Assembly: GCF_037027445.1 (NCBI RefSeq)
Contig: NZ_JBANDL010000002.1
Span: forward strand, 124,001-188,000
DNA: 64,000 bases
From: Lysobacter firmicutimachus
GTDB taxonomy: Bacteria > Pseudomonadota > Gammaproteobacteria > Xanthomonadales > Xanthomonadaceae
Direction of reading: 5' to 3'
Position numbers and translations under genes: made by a program. Positions 44,526 to 56,784 of the stretch are shown piece after piece; positions within the stretch are counted from its first letter, which is position 1; every line of letters begins with the position of its first letter. Below the pieces are notes generated by a model. That model ran no database searches. It was not told the origin of the DNA and saw only the letters and a list, made by a program, of their open reading frames with translations.

Positions 44526-44707
44526 GCTGCGAGCGATCGCGGCGCGGTCTGCGGGCGTGGGCGCGTTCGCATCGACCGTCACATCTGGCACAGATGCGGC
44601 GTTCGTTTCGATAAAGCGCGTGGGCCTCACGTGCCCTTAACGCGGACGCAGGCCGCAGGCTTCAAACTGCCCGGAAAAATCCTCAGGCAATACAAGCCGT
44701 TGCCGGT

Positions 44708-44713
44708 TAATCT
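44708..44713 (+). promoter_or_regulatory. -10 element TAATCT before tamA
   Basis: TAATCT ends 5 bases before the tamA ATG, so initiation would fall on or next to the A of the start codon, giving a leaderless mRNA. There is no room for a ribosome-binding site. No clear -35 is seen. Confidence 0.5.
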
Positions 44714-44718
44714 GACGC

Positions 44719-46617
44719 ATGCCCCCGACCCCCCGCCTGTTACTCGCCGCCGCCCTGTGTTTCGCATCCGTCGGCGCGGCGCAGGCGGCGAAGGTGGAAA
44801 AGGTCGACATCCGCGGCCTCGACGAGGCCATGACCCAGAACGTGCGCGTGTCGTTGTCGCTGGTCGACGCGATCGGCAAGACCGTGTCGGGGCGTCGCCT
44901 GGGCTATCTGTTGCGTGAGGCCGAGGACGAGGCGCGCGAGGCGCTGGAGCCGTTCGGCTACTACTCCCCGACCATCACCGTGGAAGACTCGCGCGGCAAT
45001 CGCCGGCGCAGCGAGTCGCAGGCCGGCGACGCAGAAACCGAGCGCGAGGCGGTCGCAGCCGATGCCGCGGCGGCGCCGGAGCCGGCCGCGGAGCGGGCCC
45101 CGTCCAGCGCGCCGGTATCGGTGGTGATCACCGTCGACAAGGGCGAGCCGGTCAAGGTGCGCCGCTCCGACGTCGCGATCCTCGGCGCCGGCAGCGACGA
45201 CCGCTATCTCAATCAGGATCTGGCCGCGTTCCGTCCCGGCCCCGACCAGGTCTTCAATCACGAGCTGTACGAGGCCAGCAAGACCAAGATCAGCCGCCGC
45301 CTGGCCGAACGCGGCTATTTCGATGCGGATTTCTCGTCGCGCCGGGTCGAGGTGACCCGGGCCCAGAACGCCGCGGATATCGATCTGGTCTGGACCAGCG
45401 GCCCGCGCTACGACATGGGCCCGATCAGCTTCGAGCAGACGCCCAAGCGGATCATCCGCGACAGCCTGCTGCAGCGCCTGGTGTACTGGGAACAGGGCAG
45501 CTACTACCACCAAGGCAAGCTCGACCGCTTCCGCGAATCGCTGGCGCGGTTGGATTACTTCTCCAGCATCGACATCGAACCGCAGCCGGACGCGGCGGTC
45601 GACGGCCAGGTCCCGGTCAAGGTCACCCTGACCCCGGCCAAGCGCAGCATCTACACCGCCGGCCTGAGCTACGGCACCGACAGCGGCGCCGGCGTGCGCC
45701 TGGGCCTGGAGCGGCGCTACCTCAACGATCGCGGCCACAAGGCCCTGGCCCAGGTCGACTACGCGCAGCGGCGCAAGACCGCGACCCTGCAGTACCGCAT
45801 CCCCGCCTTCGCCTGGGTCGACGGTTGGTACACCTTCAGCCTGCAGGGTTCGGACGAGCAGACCGACTACATCGACACGCGCCGGATCGAACTGGTCGCC
45901 AGCCGCAGCGGCAAGATCAACCAGCACTGGACCGCGACCGCCTCGGTGCACGGCCTGCGCGAGCGCTGGGCCTACGCCGACGAGGACGACGACGATCCGA
46001 CCACGCCGGTCGATTACCGCACCGCGACCTTCCTGTATCCCTCGCTGCGCGCCGAATACATCGACGCCGACGACCGCCTGTACCCGCGCAACGGCATCGG
46101 CGCCACCGGCATGATCCGCGGCGGCCTGCAGGGCGCGGGTTCGGACGCCAACTTCATCCAGGCCCACGTCACCGCGCGCTGGTACAAGGGCCTGGGCGAA
46201 CGCAGCCGGCTGATCGCGCGCGGCGAACTCGGCCATACCTTCACCAACGAACTGGTCGACCTGCCGCCGAGCCTGCGCTTCTACGCCGGCGGCGACCGCA
46301 GCATCCGCGGCTACGAATGGCGCGAGGTCGGCCCGCGCATTCCGCCCGGGCCGGACCGCAAAGCCTTCGCGCTCGGCGCTAAGAACGTGATCACCGGCAG
46401 CGTCGAGTACGAGCAGTACTTCAACGACAGCTGGGGCGGCGCGGTGTTCGTCGACAGCGGCAGCGCCTTCGACGACACGCCCGACCTGCGCACCGGCGTC
46501 GGCATCGGCGTGCGCTGGCGCTCGCCGGTCGGCCCGCTGCGCATCGACATCGCGCGCGGCCTCGACGATCCGGATTCGAACTTCCAGATCTACCTCAACA
46601 TCGGCGCCGAGTTCTGA
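44719..46617 (+). CDS. tamA: Translocation and assembly module subunit TamA
   Basis: This 632-residue protein has a signal peptide (LLLAAALCFASVGAAQA), three POTRA-like domains (about residues 24-315) and a C-terminal 16-strand Omp85-type barrel. The barrel contains the FYAGGDRSIRGYEW motif that marks the family, and the chain ends in phenylalanine (GAEF). TamA works with TamB in outer-membrane protein assembly or phospholipid transport. A low-complexity Ala/Glu stretch is inserted between POTRA1 and POTRA2 (about residues 92-137), longer than usual. tamB follows 28 bases later. Confidence 0.92.
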   Translation: MPPTPRLLLAAALCFASVGAAQAAKVEKVDIRGLDEAMTQNVRVSLSLVDAIGKTVSGRRLGYLLREAEDEAREALEPFGYYSPTITVEDSRGNRRRSESQAGDAETEREAVAADAAAAPEPAAERAPSSAPVSVVITVDKGEPVKVRRSDVAILGAGSDDRYLNQDLAAFRPGPDQVFNHELYEASKTKISRRLAERGYFDADFSSRRVEVTRAQNAADIDLVWTSGPRYDMGPISFEQTPKRIIRDSLLQRLVYWEQGSYYHQGKLDRFRESLARLDYFSSIDIEPQPDAAVDGQVPVKVTLTPAKRSIYTAGLSYGTDSGAGVRLGLERRYLNDRGHKALAQVDYAQRRKTATLQYRIPAFAWVDGWYTFSLQGSDEQTDYIDTRRIELVASRSGKINQHWTATASVHGLRERWAYADEDDDDPTTPVDYRTATFLYPSLRAEYIDADDRLYPRNGIGATGMIRGGLQGAGSDANFIQAHVTARWYKGLGERSRLIARGELGHTFTNELVDLPPSLRFYAGGDRSIRGYEWREVGPRIPPGPDRKAFALGAKNVITGSVEYEQYFNDSWGGAVFVDSGSAFDDTPDLRTGVGIGVRWRSPVGPLRIDIARGLDDPDSNFQIYLNIGAEF

Positions 46618-46645
46618 CCCGGACCCAAGGACGTATCCGCAGCCC

Positions 46646-49600
46646 ATGAGCGAGACGGCGAAAACCCCGGAGCAACTGCTGATCGAGCGGCGCCAGCGCC
46701 GTCGCGCGGCGGCCAAGCGCTGGGCCTGGCGCAGCAGTTTCATCGCGGCGACGCTGACCTTGCTGTTCGCGTTCGCGGTGTATTGGCTGATCGCCACCAT
46801 CGCCGGCCGCGACCTGCTGCTGCGCCAGATCGTGGCCCGCCTGCCGGCCGATTCCAGCTTCACCTGGCGCAGCGCCGAAGGCCCGATGTCGGGGCCGCTG
46901 ACCCTGCGCGACGTGCGCTTCAGCTACCACGGCACGGTGTTTACCGCCGAACGCATCTACGTCGATCCGGCGCTGCGCCCGTTGCTCGGCCGCAAGCTGC
47001 GCCTGGACGCGCTGCAGGTCGAGCAGGCGACGCTGGACCTGGCCAAGAGCGACGAGCCGTTCGAACTGCCGCGTTGGCCGGAGGTCTTGCCGCAGATCGA
47101 GCCGCCGCTGGCCGTGCAGGCCGACGACGTGCGCATCGACGGCTTCAAGCTCAGCCAGGAAGGCAAGCCGCTGGTCGACGTGCGTCGCCTGCGCGCCGGT
47201 CTCGATGCGCAGGCCGGCCGGCTGCACGTGGAGAAACTCGAGGCCGATACCGACCGCGGACGTTTCACCCTGCATGGGCAATACGAGCCCTACGACGACT
47301 TCAAGACCGACCTGGTCGCGACCGCGGTGTTGCCGGCGGGCTTCGGCCGGACGCCGCCGCGGCTGGGCCTGGTCGCACGCGGCGATCTGTCGCGCATGGA
47401 CGTGGCCCTGGCCGGCGCCGCGCCGGGACCGCTGCGCGCGACCCTGACCCTGCGCGGCAAAGACGATCCGCGATGGCAATTGCGCGCGCGCAGCGACGCG
47501 CTCGACATCGGCCTGCTGACCTCGCCCGGCGACGCCCCCGGCGACGCGCCGATGGCGTTGCGCTTCGAGGCCGAAGGCGTCGGCGGCAACGCCGACCTGC
47601 GCGGCGAGTTCCGTCAGGGCGAGCTGGCGATCGACGTGCTGCCGTCCAAGGTGTCGCTGAAGGACCAGGTGCTGGACGTGCAGCCGCTGGCGCTGCGCCT
47701 GTTCGACGGCACCGCGACCTTGCGCGGCCACGCCGACTTCCGCGACGCCGACAACGGCCAATTCAAGTTCGCGGTCAATGCCCGCGGCCTGACCTGGGGC
47801 GGCACCGCGGCGCCGACCACCCTGGCCACGGTCGGCAAGCCCGCCAAGGCGGTCGCCGCGCCGGCGACGCCGGCGGTGACCTTGGAAACCGCCGATCTCG
47901 GCTTCGCCGGCACGGTCAAGGCCTGGGCCGCGATCGGCACCGCCAAGCTGGTGCGCGACAAGCAGGCGGCGACGGTCGAGTTCGACGGCCGCGGCGACGA
48001 CCAGCGCATGACCCTGAAGTCGCTCAAGGCCAGGATGCCGACCGGCCGCCTCGACGCCAGCGGCGACGTGGCCTGGGCGCCGTCGCTGCGCTGGGATGCC
48101 AAGGCGACCCTGTCCGGCTTCGACCCGGGCTATTTCGCGCCGGAGTTCAAGGGCGCGGTCGACGGCCAACTGGCCAGCACCGGCACCACCCGCACCGACG
48201 GCGGCCTGGAGATCCAGGCCAGCGCCGAACGCCTCGGCGGCCGTCTGCGCGATCGCCCGCTCGGCGGCCGCGGCCGGTTCGCCATGCACGGCGCGGCCAG
48301 CGGCAAGACCGGCGACGCCTACGACGGCGACGTCGCCCTCACCCTCGGCGGCAGTCGCATCGACGCCAAGGGCAAGTACGCCCAGGCCATCGATGTCGAC
48401 GCCACGCTGGCGCCGTTGCAGTTGAACGATCTATTGCCGGGCGCCGCCGGCAGCCTGACCGGCACGCTCAAGCTCAAGGGCGCGGCCGATGCGCCGGACA
48501 TCGACGCCGACCTCAGCGGCAGCGGGCTGAAGTACGGCGATTACCGCGCCGCCAGCGTCAGCGCCAAGGGCCGCCTGCCCTGGCGCGGCCGCGGCGGCGA
48601 ACTGATCGTGCGCGCCAGCGACCTCGACGCCGGCCTGGCCTTGTCGTCGTTGAACCTCGACGCGCGCGGCGCGATCGAGGCCTTGCAGCTGCAGGCGCAG
48701 GCCAGCAGCGAGGTCGCCGCGCTCGAACTGACCGGCCATGCCGACAAGCGCGGCGCGACCTGGCAGGGCGCCCTGGCTTCGCTGCAACTGACCCCGAGCA
48801 AGGGCGCGTCCTGGCGCCTGCAGCAGCCGGCGCAGTTCCGCTGGGACGGCCGCAACGGCGCGCTCAGCAACGCTTGCCTGGCTTCGAGCAGCGGCGGTTC
48901 GCTGTGCGCGAGCGCGGATTGGCCGCGGCGCGGCGTGGACCTCAAGGGGCAAGGCCTACCCCTGCTGTTGGCCCAACCCTATTTGCCCGAGCGCAGCGAC
49001 AAGCGGCCGTGGCTGCTGCGCGGCGAGATCGCCGTCGACGGCAGCCTGCGTCCGCTCGGCAACGGCTGGCGCGGTCAGTTCGATGTGAGTTCCGCCGGCG
49101 GCGGGCTCAAGTTCAGCGAGCGCTCGCGGCGCGAATTGCTGCGCTACAACCAGCTCGCGCTCAAGGCCGAATTCGATCCGCAGCGGCTGCGCGCCGAACT
49201 CAAGGCCGGTTTCAACGACGACGGCCGCATCGAGGCCGACGTCGCCACCGGCTGGGACGCCTACGCGCCGCTGTCGGGCGCGATCGCGGTCGATACCGAC
49301 GAGCTGACCTGGATCGAATTGCTCTCGCCCGACATCGTCGAGCCCAAGGGCAAGCTGGAAGGGCGCATCAGCCTGGCCGGCACGCGCTCGCAACCGCTGC
49401 TGGGCGGCCAGGCGCGGCTGTCGCAGTTCAGCACCGAAGTGCCGTCGCTGGCGATCGTGCTGCAGGACGGCGACGTGCGCCTGGACGCGCAGCCCGACGG
49501 CAGCGCGCGCATCGCCGGCAGCGTGCGGTCCGGCGAAGGCACGCTCAACGTCGACGGCACCCTCGGCTGGCAGGGCGAGGACACGCCGCTGGTGCTCAAT

Positions 49601-50524
49601 CTGCGCGGCACCAACGTGCTGGCCTCCGACACCCGCGACCTGCGCGCGGTGGCCAATCCGGAGTTGACCGTGCGCTACGCGGCGAAGCAACCGCTCAGCG
49701 TCACCGGCAAGGTGACGATTCCGTCGGCGCGGATCGACCTGGAGCGCCTCGATCAGGGCGTGTCGGTGTCCGAGGACGTGGTCGTGCTCGACCCGGTCGA
49801 TCCGGAGGACACCGGCAGTTCGCCGCTGGACCTGGACCTGACCTTGGCGGTCGGCGACGACGTCAAACTCAACGGCTTCGGCCTGGAAGGCAAGCTCGGC
49901 GGCCAGATGCGGGTACGCTCGCGCCCCGGCCGCGAGATGACCGCCAGCGGCGCGCTCAACGTCGAAGGCCGCTACACCGCCTACGGCCAGAAGCTGCAGA
50001 TCACCCGCGGCAACCTGGTCTGGAACAACGGCCCGGTGTCGGACCCGATCCTCGACATCCGCGCCGAACGCGAAGTCGGCGCGGTCACCGCCGGCGTCGA
50101 CATCAGCGGCCGGGTCAGCTCGCCGCAGGTCTCCGTCTGGTCCGATCCGGCCAGCTCGCAATCCGAAGCGCTGGCCTATCTCGCCCTCGGCCGTCCGCTG
50201 TCCTCGGTCACCGGCGACGAGAGCAAGCAGCTCAACGCCGCCAGCGCCGCGCTCTCGGCCGGCGGCGGCCTGCTGGCCTCGCAGCTCGGCGCCAAGATCG
50301 GCCTCGACGACGCCGGCGTGATGGAAAGCCGCGCCCTGGGCGGCTCGGTGCTCGGCGTCGGCAAGTACCTGTCGCCGCGGCTGTATGTCGGCTACGGCGT
50401 GTCCCTGCTCGGGACCGGCCAGGTGCTGACCCTGAAGTACCTGCTGCGCAAGGGCTTCGACATCGAGATCGAGTCGAGCACGTTGGAGAACCGGGCGTCG
50501 ATCAACTGGCGCAAGGAAAAATAG
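46646..50524 (+). CDS. tamB: Translocation and assembly module subunit TamB
   Basis: This 1,292-residue protein has an N-terminal transmembrane helix (residues about 31-52, FIAATLTLLFAFAVYWLIATI), a very long repetitive beta-rich region and the C-terminal TamB (DUF490) domain. Family motifs near the end are RGNLVWNNGPVSDPILDIRA, VWSDPASSQSEALAYLALGRPL and LYVGYGVSLLGTGQVLTLKYLL. It is an AsmA-like bridge spanning the periplasm, thought to channel phospholipids and to support TamA. It is the second gene of the tamAB unit. Confidence 0.95.
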   Translation: MSETAKTPEQLLIERRQRRRAAAKRWAWRSSFIAATLTLLFAFAVYWLIATIAGRDLLLRQIVARLPADSSFTWRSAEGPMSGPLTLRDVRFSYHGTVFTAERIYVDPALRPLLGRKLRLDALQVEQATLDLAKSDEPFELPRWPEVLPQIEPPLAVQADDVRIDGFKLSQEGKPLVDVRRLRAGLDAQAGRLHVEKLEADTDRGRFTLHGQYEPYDDFKTDLVATAVLPAGFGRTPPRLGLVARGDLSRMDVALAGAAPGPLRATLTLRGKDDPRWQLRARSDALDIGLLTSPGDAPGDAPMALRFEAEGVGGNADLRGEFRQGELAIDVLPSKVSLKDQVLDVQPLALRLFDGTATLRGHADFRDADNGQFKFAVNARGLTWGGTAAPTTLATVGKPAKAVAAPATPAVTLETADLGFAGTVKAWAAIGTAKLVRDKQAATVEFDGRGDDQRMTLKSLKARMPTGRLDASGDVAWAPSLRWDAKATLSGFDPGYFAPEFKGAVDGQLASTGTTRTDGGLEIQASAERLGGRLRDRPLGGRGRFAMHGAASGKTGDAYDGDVALTLGGSRIDAKGKYAQAIDVDATLAPLQLNDLLPGAAGSLTGTLKLKGAADAPDIDADLSGSGLKYGDYRAASVSAKGRLPWRGRGGELIVRASDLDAGLALSSLNLDARGAIEALQLQAQASSEVAALELTGHADKRGATWQGALASLQLTPSKGASWRLQQPAQFRWDGRNGALSNACLASSSGGSLCASADWPRRGVDLKGQGLPLLLAQPYLPERSDKRPWLLRGEIAVDGSLRPLGNGWRGQFDVSSAGGGLKFSERSRRELLRYNQLALKAEFDPQRLRAELKAGFNDDGRIEADVATGWDAYAPLSGAIAVDTDELTWIELLSPDIVEPKGKLEGRISLAGTRSQPLLGGQARLSQFSTEVPSLAIVLQDGDVRLDAQPDGSARIAGSVRSGEGTLNVDGTLGWQGEDTPLVLNLRGTNVLASDTRDLRAVANPELTVRYAAKQPLSVTGKVTIPSARIDLERLDQGVSVSEDVVVLDPVDPEDTGSSPLDLDLTLAVGDDVKLNGFGLEGKLGGQMRVRSRPGREMTASGALNVEGRYTAYGQKLQITRGNLVWNNGPVSDPILDIRAEREVGAVTAGVDISGRVSSPQVSVWSDPASSQSEALAYLALGRPLSSVTGDESKQLNAASAALSAGGGLLASQLGAKIGLDDAGVMESRALGGSVLGVGKYLSPRLYVGYGVSLLGTGQVLTLKYLLRKGFDIEIESSTLENRASINWRKEK

Positions 50525-50608
50525 GCCGGTGACGGGCGCGGCTTGCGTCGACCCTGCCGGCACGAGCACGGGCACGGGCGCCGGCTCGAATGTCGGGAGG
50601 CGGCTGCG

Positions 50609-51151
50609 ATGAGTCTGCGCGAATACGCCGTGTCGATGGCCGGCTACAACCGCTGGATGAACCAAAAGGTCTACCAAGCGAGTTCACGCCTGCCGCACGA
50701 GTCGCTGGCCGAAGATCGCGGCGCGTTCTTCGGTTCGATCCTGGGCACGCTCAATCACCTGATGGCCGCCGATCTGATCTGGCTGCATCGTTTCGCGAGC
50801 CATCCGGCCCGCTTCGCGGCCTTGGAGCCGGTTCGCGGCATGCCGCGTCCGACCGCCATCGACCGGATCCTGCACGATCGGCTGGCGCCGCTCCAGGCGC
50901 AGCGGTGCGAACTCGACCGCGTCATCGAGGCATGGGCGGCGGGCTTGCGCGACGAGGATATGGAGCGGGTGTTGAGCTACGCCAACACGAAGGGCGTCGT
51001 TTCGCACCGGCGTTTCGACGGTCTGGTGATGCATTTCTTCAATCATCAGACTCATCACCGCGGCCAGGTCGCGACCTTGTTGACTCAAGCCGGCGAGGAC
51101 GTCGGCGTTACCGATCTGCTGGCGTTGCTGCCGACGCAGGCGCCGGAGTGA
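50609..51151 (+). CDS. DinB-family four-helix protein
   Basis: This 180-residue protein has a DinB/YfiT fold pattern: NRWMNQKVYQASSRL, then LGTLNHLMAADLIWLHRF and a late MHFFNHQTHHRGQV. The histidines of HLMAAD-type, MHFFNH and HHRGQ could bind a metal. Family members include thiol-dependent transferases and nucleases; the substrate is not known. A GGGAGG ribosome-binding site precedes the ATG at 50609. It converges with the Ser/Thr kinase gene. Confidence 0.88.
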   Translation: MSLREYAVSMAGYNRWMNQKVYQASSRLPHESLAEDRGAFFGSILGTLNHLMAADLIWLHRFASHPARFAALEPVRGMPRPTAIDRILHDRLAPLQAQRCELDRVIEAWAAGLRDEDMERVLSYANTKGVVSHRRFDGLVMHFFNHQTHHRGQVATLLTQAGEDVGVTDLLALLPTQAPE

Positions 51152-51163
51152 TGCCGGTCGGGT

Positions 51164-53983
<2,820 letters not shown>

Positions 53984-54100
53984 GCGGCGGTCAGCCGGCG
54001 GTCCTGCGGCGGTCTACGGCGTTGGAGCTCATGGCGTTACCCATACTGAGCGAGCGCGTCGCGCGGCACCAGGGCCGGGGCGCAGCGCAACGGCATCCGA

Positions 54101-54673
54101 TCAGCGGTTGGGCTCGTCCTGCAGCGAAGCCAGCAGGAACAGGCGCGCTTTCTGCCAGTCGCGGCGGATGCTGCGTTCGGAGCGCTGCAACAGGGCGGCG
54201 ATCTCCAGCTCCGACAGGCCGGCGAAGTAGCGCAGCTCGACCACCTGGGCCAGGCGCTGGTCGACTGCGGCGAGTTTGGTCAGGGCGGTGTCCAGGCCCA
54301 GCGTGTCTTCGTCCAGGCGCAGGCCGCCTTCGACGTCGTCGGGCAGTTCGGTGACCCGGTGCAGGTCGCCGCCGCGTTTCTGTGCCAGACGCTGGCGGGC
54401 GTAGTCGACCACCACGCTGCGCATCGCCGAGGCGGCGTAAGCGAAGAAGTGCGCGCGATCGTCGAATTGCGCTTCGCGCCGGCCGACCAGTTTCAGGTAG
54501 GCCTCGTGCACCAGCGCGGTGGCGTCCAGGGTCTGGCCGTGCTGGCCGGCGAGCTGGCGCCGGGCCATGGTATGCAGCTCTTGATAGAGGGTCGCCAGCA
54601 CGCGATCGAGCGCACTGCGGTCGCCCTCGCGGGCCGCATCCAGCAGGATGGTGATGTCTGCGCTATCGGCCAT
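54101..54673 (-). CDS. ECF-type RNA polymerase sigma factor
   Basis: This 190-residue protein has sigma regions 2 (HTMARRQLAGQHGQTLDATALVHEAYLKL) and 4 (LAQVVELRYFAGLSELEIAALLQ then RSERSIRRDWQKARLFL). The RRDW and DATALVHEAYLKL pattern matches the TIGR02999-type sigma factors that often pair with Ser/Thr kinases. ATG at 54673 is the likely start; an in-frame start at 54694 adds seven residues. A TATAGT hexamer (minus strand, 54701-54696) is a possible -10. No anti-sigma gene is adjacent. Confidence 0.9.
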   Translation of the reverse strand: MADSADITILLDAAREGDRSALDRVLATLYQELHTMARRQLAGQHGQTLDATALVHEAYLKLVGRREAQFDDRAHFFAYAASAMRSVVVDYARQRLAQKRGGDLHRVTELPDDVEGGLRLDEDTLGLDTALTKLAAVDQRLAQVVELRYFAGLSELEIAALLQRSERSIRRDWQKARLFLLASLQDEPNR

Positions 54674-54818
54674 ATCGCCCCTCGACTGGGGCAAGACTAT
54701 AGCGCGTTCAGTTTTACTTGGTAGCGACCGCCGGCACCCTGCGGGATCGACCCTCGATATGGCCGCTTTTGCCCCATTCCCCCGTCACGGGCGATTCTGC
54801 CGATCCCCAATCCCGGCT

Positions 54819-55631
54819 TCACCGCTGACAATGCCCGCACCAGACCGTGGTGCGCTGGCCGATCGAGGCCTGCTTGAGCGGCCGGCCGCAGCGCGGGCAG
54901 GGCTCGCCGCCGCGGCCGTAGGCGGCCAGTTCCTGCTCGAAGTAGCCGGGTGCGCCGTCGGGGCTGATGAAGTCGCGCAGGGTGGTGCCGCCGCGCTGGA
55001 TGGCATAGCCGAGGATGGTCTTGATCGAACCCGCCAGTTCGCCGTAACGCTCGCGCGAGACCTTGCCGGCGGCGCGCAGCGGCGAGACGCCGGCGGCGAA
55101 CAGGGCCTCGGCGGCATAGATGTTGCCGACCCCGACCACCACCCGCTGATCCATCAGGAAGGTCTTGACCGGGGCGCGGCGGCCGCGACTGAGTTCGAAC
55201 AGATAGTCGCCGTCGAACTCGTCCGACAGCGGTTCCGGCCCCAGGCCTTGCAGCAATTCGTGGGTTTCGCCCGGCGCCTGCCACAGCAGGCAGCCGAACC
55301 GGCGCGGGTCGTTGAAGCGCAGCACCCGGTCGTCGTCGAGCAACAGGTCGACATGGTCGTGGTCGCGCACCGGCGTATCCGCGGGCAAGACCCGCAGGCT
55401 GCCGGACATGCCCAGGTGCAGCAGCGCGCTGCCGGCCTGGGTATCGATCAGCAGGTACTTGGCGCGCCGGCGCACCGCGTCGATGCGCTGGCCGGGCAGC
55501 AAGGTTTCGATGTCGGCCGGGATCGGCCAGCGCAGGTCGGGCCGGCGCAGGATCGCGGTGACGACGTGGCGGCCTTCCAGGTGCGGGGCCAGGCCGCGCC
55601 GGGTGGTTTCTACTTCGGGCAATTCGGGCAT
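54819..55631 (-). CDS. mutM: Formamidopyrimidine-DNA glycosylase
   Basis: This 270-residue base-excision repair enzyme begins with PELPEVE, whose Pro/Glu are catalytic. It has the helix-two-turn-helix region ([17 protein letters not shown]) and a C-terminal zinc finger CPRC...CGHC. It removes 8-oxoguanine and formamidopyrimidines. The family length is normal. A short palindromic GTAC-TATCG-GTAC lies in the promoter region shared with the divergent CHAD gene. Confidence 0.96.
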   Translation of the reverse strand: MPELPEVETTRRGLAPHLEGRHVVTAILRRPDLRWPIPADIETLLPGQRIDAVRRRAKYLLIDTQAGSALLHLGMSGSLRVLPADTPVRDHDHVDLLLDDDRVLRFNDPRRFGCLLWQAPGETHELLQGLGPEPLSDEFDGDYLFELSRGRRAPVKTFLMDQRVVVGVGNIYAAEALFAAGVSPLRAAGKVSRERYGELAGSIKTILGYAIQRGGTTLRDFISPDGAPGYFEQELAAYGRGGEPCPRCGRPLKQASIGQRTTVWCGHCQR

Positions 55632-55712
55632 GGCGCAAGCGTACTATCGGTACGGGCCGCGCGCCGTTCCGATGACGGTCGCGCGGAACGATCGCGCGAA
55701 AACGAGGGCGGC

Positions 55713-56564
55713 ATGTCGAAAAAAACCGCACCGGCCGTCGACGCCGAAGCGCCGGCCGAAGCCGGGCGACCGCCGGGCCGGCGCCTGCGCGCCTACGCCT
55801 CGCGTGAGCTGGAGGCGGCTATCGAGGCGCTGGGCTGGCGCGGCAGCCGTCTGCATCTGGGCGTGCATCTGGCACGCAAAGGCCTGCGCCGGGTGCGCGC
55901 GACCCTGGCCCTGGGCGGCGCGGCGCTGGGGCCGGGCGCGGCCTGGGTCGACCGCGGCTTGCGCGACGCCAATCGCGACCTGTCGGCGCTGCGCGATGCG
56001 CAGGCGCTGGTGGAAACCTTCGACCGCCTGCTGCGCGTTGCGGGCGACGAGGCCCATCGCACCTTGTTGCGGCGGGGCCGCCGGCGCGCGGCGGCGGTGC
56101 GGGCGGCGGCGGCGCGGCAGGCGCGCGCCGAAGATCCCGACCTGAGCGCGCGCCGCGGCCTGCTGCGGGTGTTGCACGCGGCCTTGCGCGCTCTGCCCTG
56201 GGAGCCGTTGGCGGCGCCGCACTGGCGCGCGGCGGTCGCCGATAGCCTGCGGCGGGTCGAGCGCGCCCGCCAGCGCGCCCGCGCCAGCGGCGTCGACGAG
56301 GACTGGCACGAGTGGCGCCGGCGCGCGCGCCGGCTGTCGCAGCAACAGCGCGCGCTGCAGGCGGCCGGGCTGGGCGAGGATGCGCCATCGTTCGACAAGC
56401 GCCAGGCCGAACGCCTGGGCGAGGCGCAGGACCTGAACCTGCTGCTGGACCATTGCGGCAAGCGCTCGCCGTTCGCCAAGCCGGACCGGCTCGCGCTGCG
56501 CGCCTTCGCCCGCGACGAGTTGGCGCGCTCGCGCAGCGGCATCGACCCGCATGGCAGTAGCTGA
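55713..56564 (+). CDS. CHAD-domain protein
   Basis: This 283-residue protein is rich in Arg/Ala and matches the CHAD helical domain: HLARKGLRRVRATL, LRDANRDLSALRDAQAL, DWHEWRRRARRLSQQQRAL and LGEAQDLNLLLDH. CHAD proteins bind polyphosphate through conserved His, Arg and Lys residues and are linked to polyP granules. There is no CYTH partner in the chain. It is divergent from mutM. Confidence 0.9.
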   Translation: MSKKTAPAVDAEAPAEAGRPPGRRLRAYASRELEAAIEALGWRGSRLHLGVHLARKGLRRVRATLALGGAALGPGAAWVDRGLRDANRDLSALRDAQALVETFDRLLRVAGDEAHRTLLRRGRRRAAAVRAAAARQARAEDPDLSARRGLLRVLHAALRALPWEPLAAPHWRAAVADSLRRVERARQRARASGVDEDWHEWRRRARRLSQQQRALQAAGLGEDAPSFDKRQAERLGEAQDLNLLLDHCGKRSPFAKPDRLALRAFARDELARSRSGIDPHGSS

Positions 56565-56784
56565 ATGCGGCGCTCGCCGCATCGCCGCCGGTGCCGACCA
56601 CAAACCTGAACGCGGTGGCTGAATCTCAGCGGTTTTTGCCGCTGCCGCCGCACTTGCGCGTTGGAATGAACGACCCCATCACAGTGCCGAGCCGTACCGG
56701 CGCGAACGGGCGGCCCCGGGTGGCATCATCCGGTGCAGGATCGGCCTGTTGCGGCCGGTTTCGTTCGTGTTTTCCGGAGTCCGT

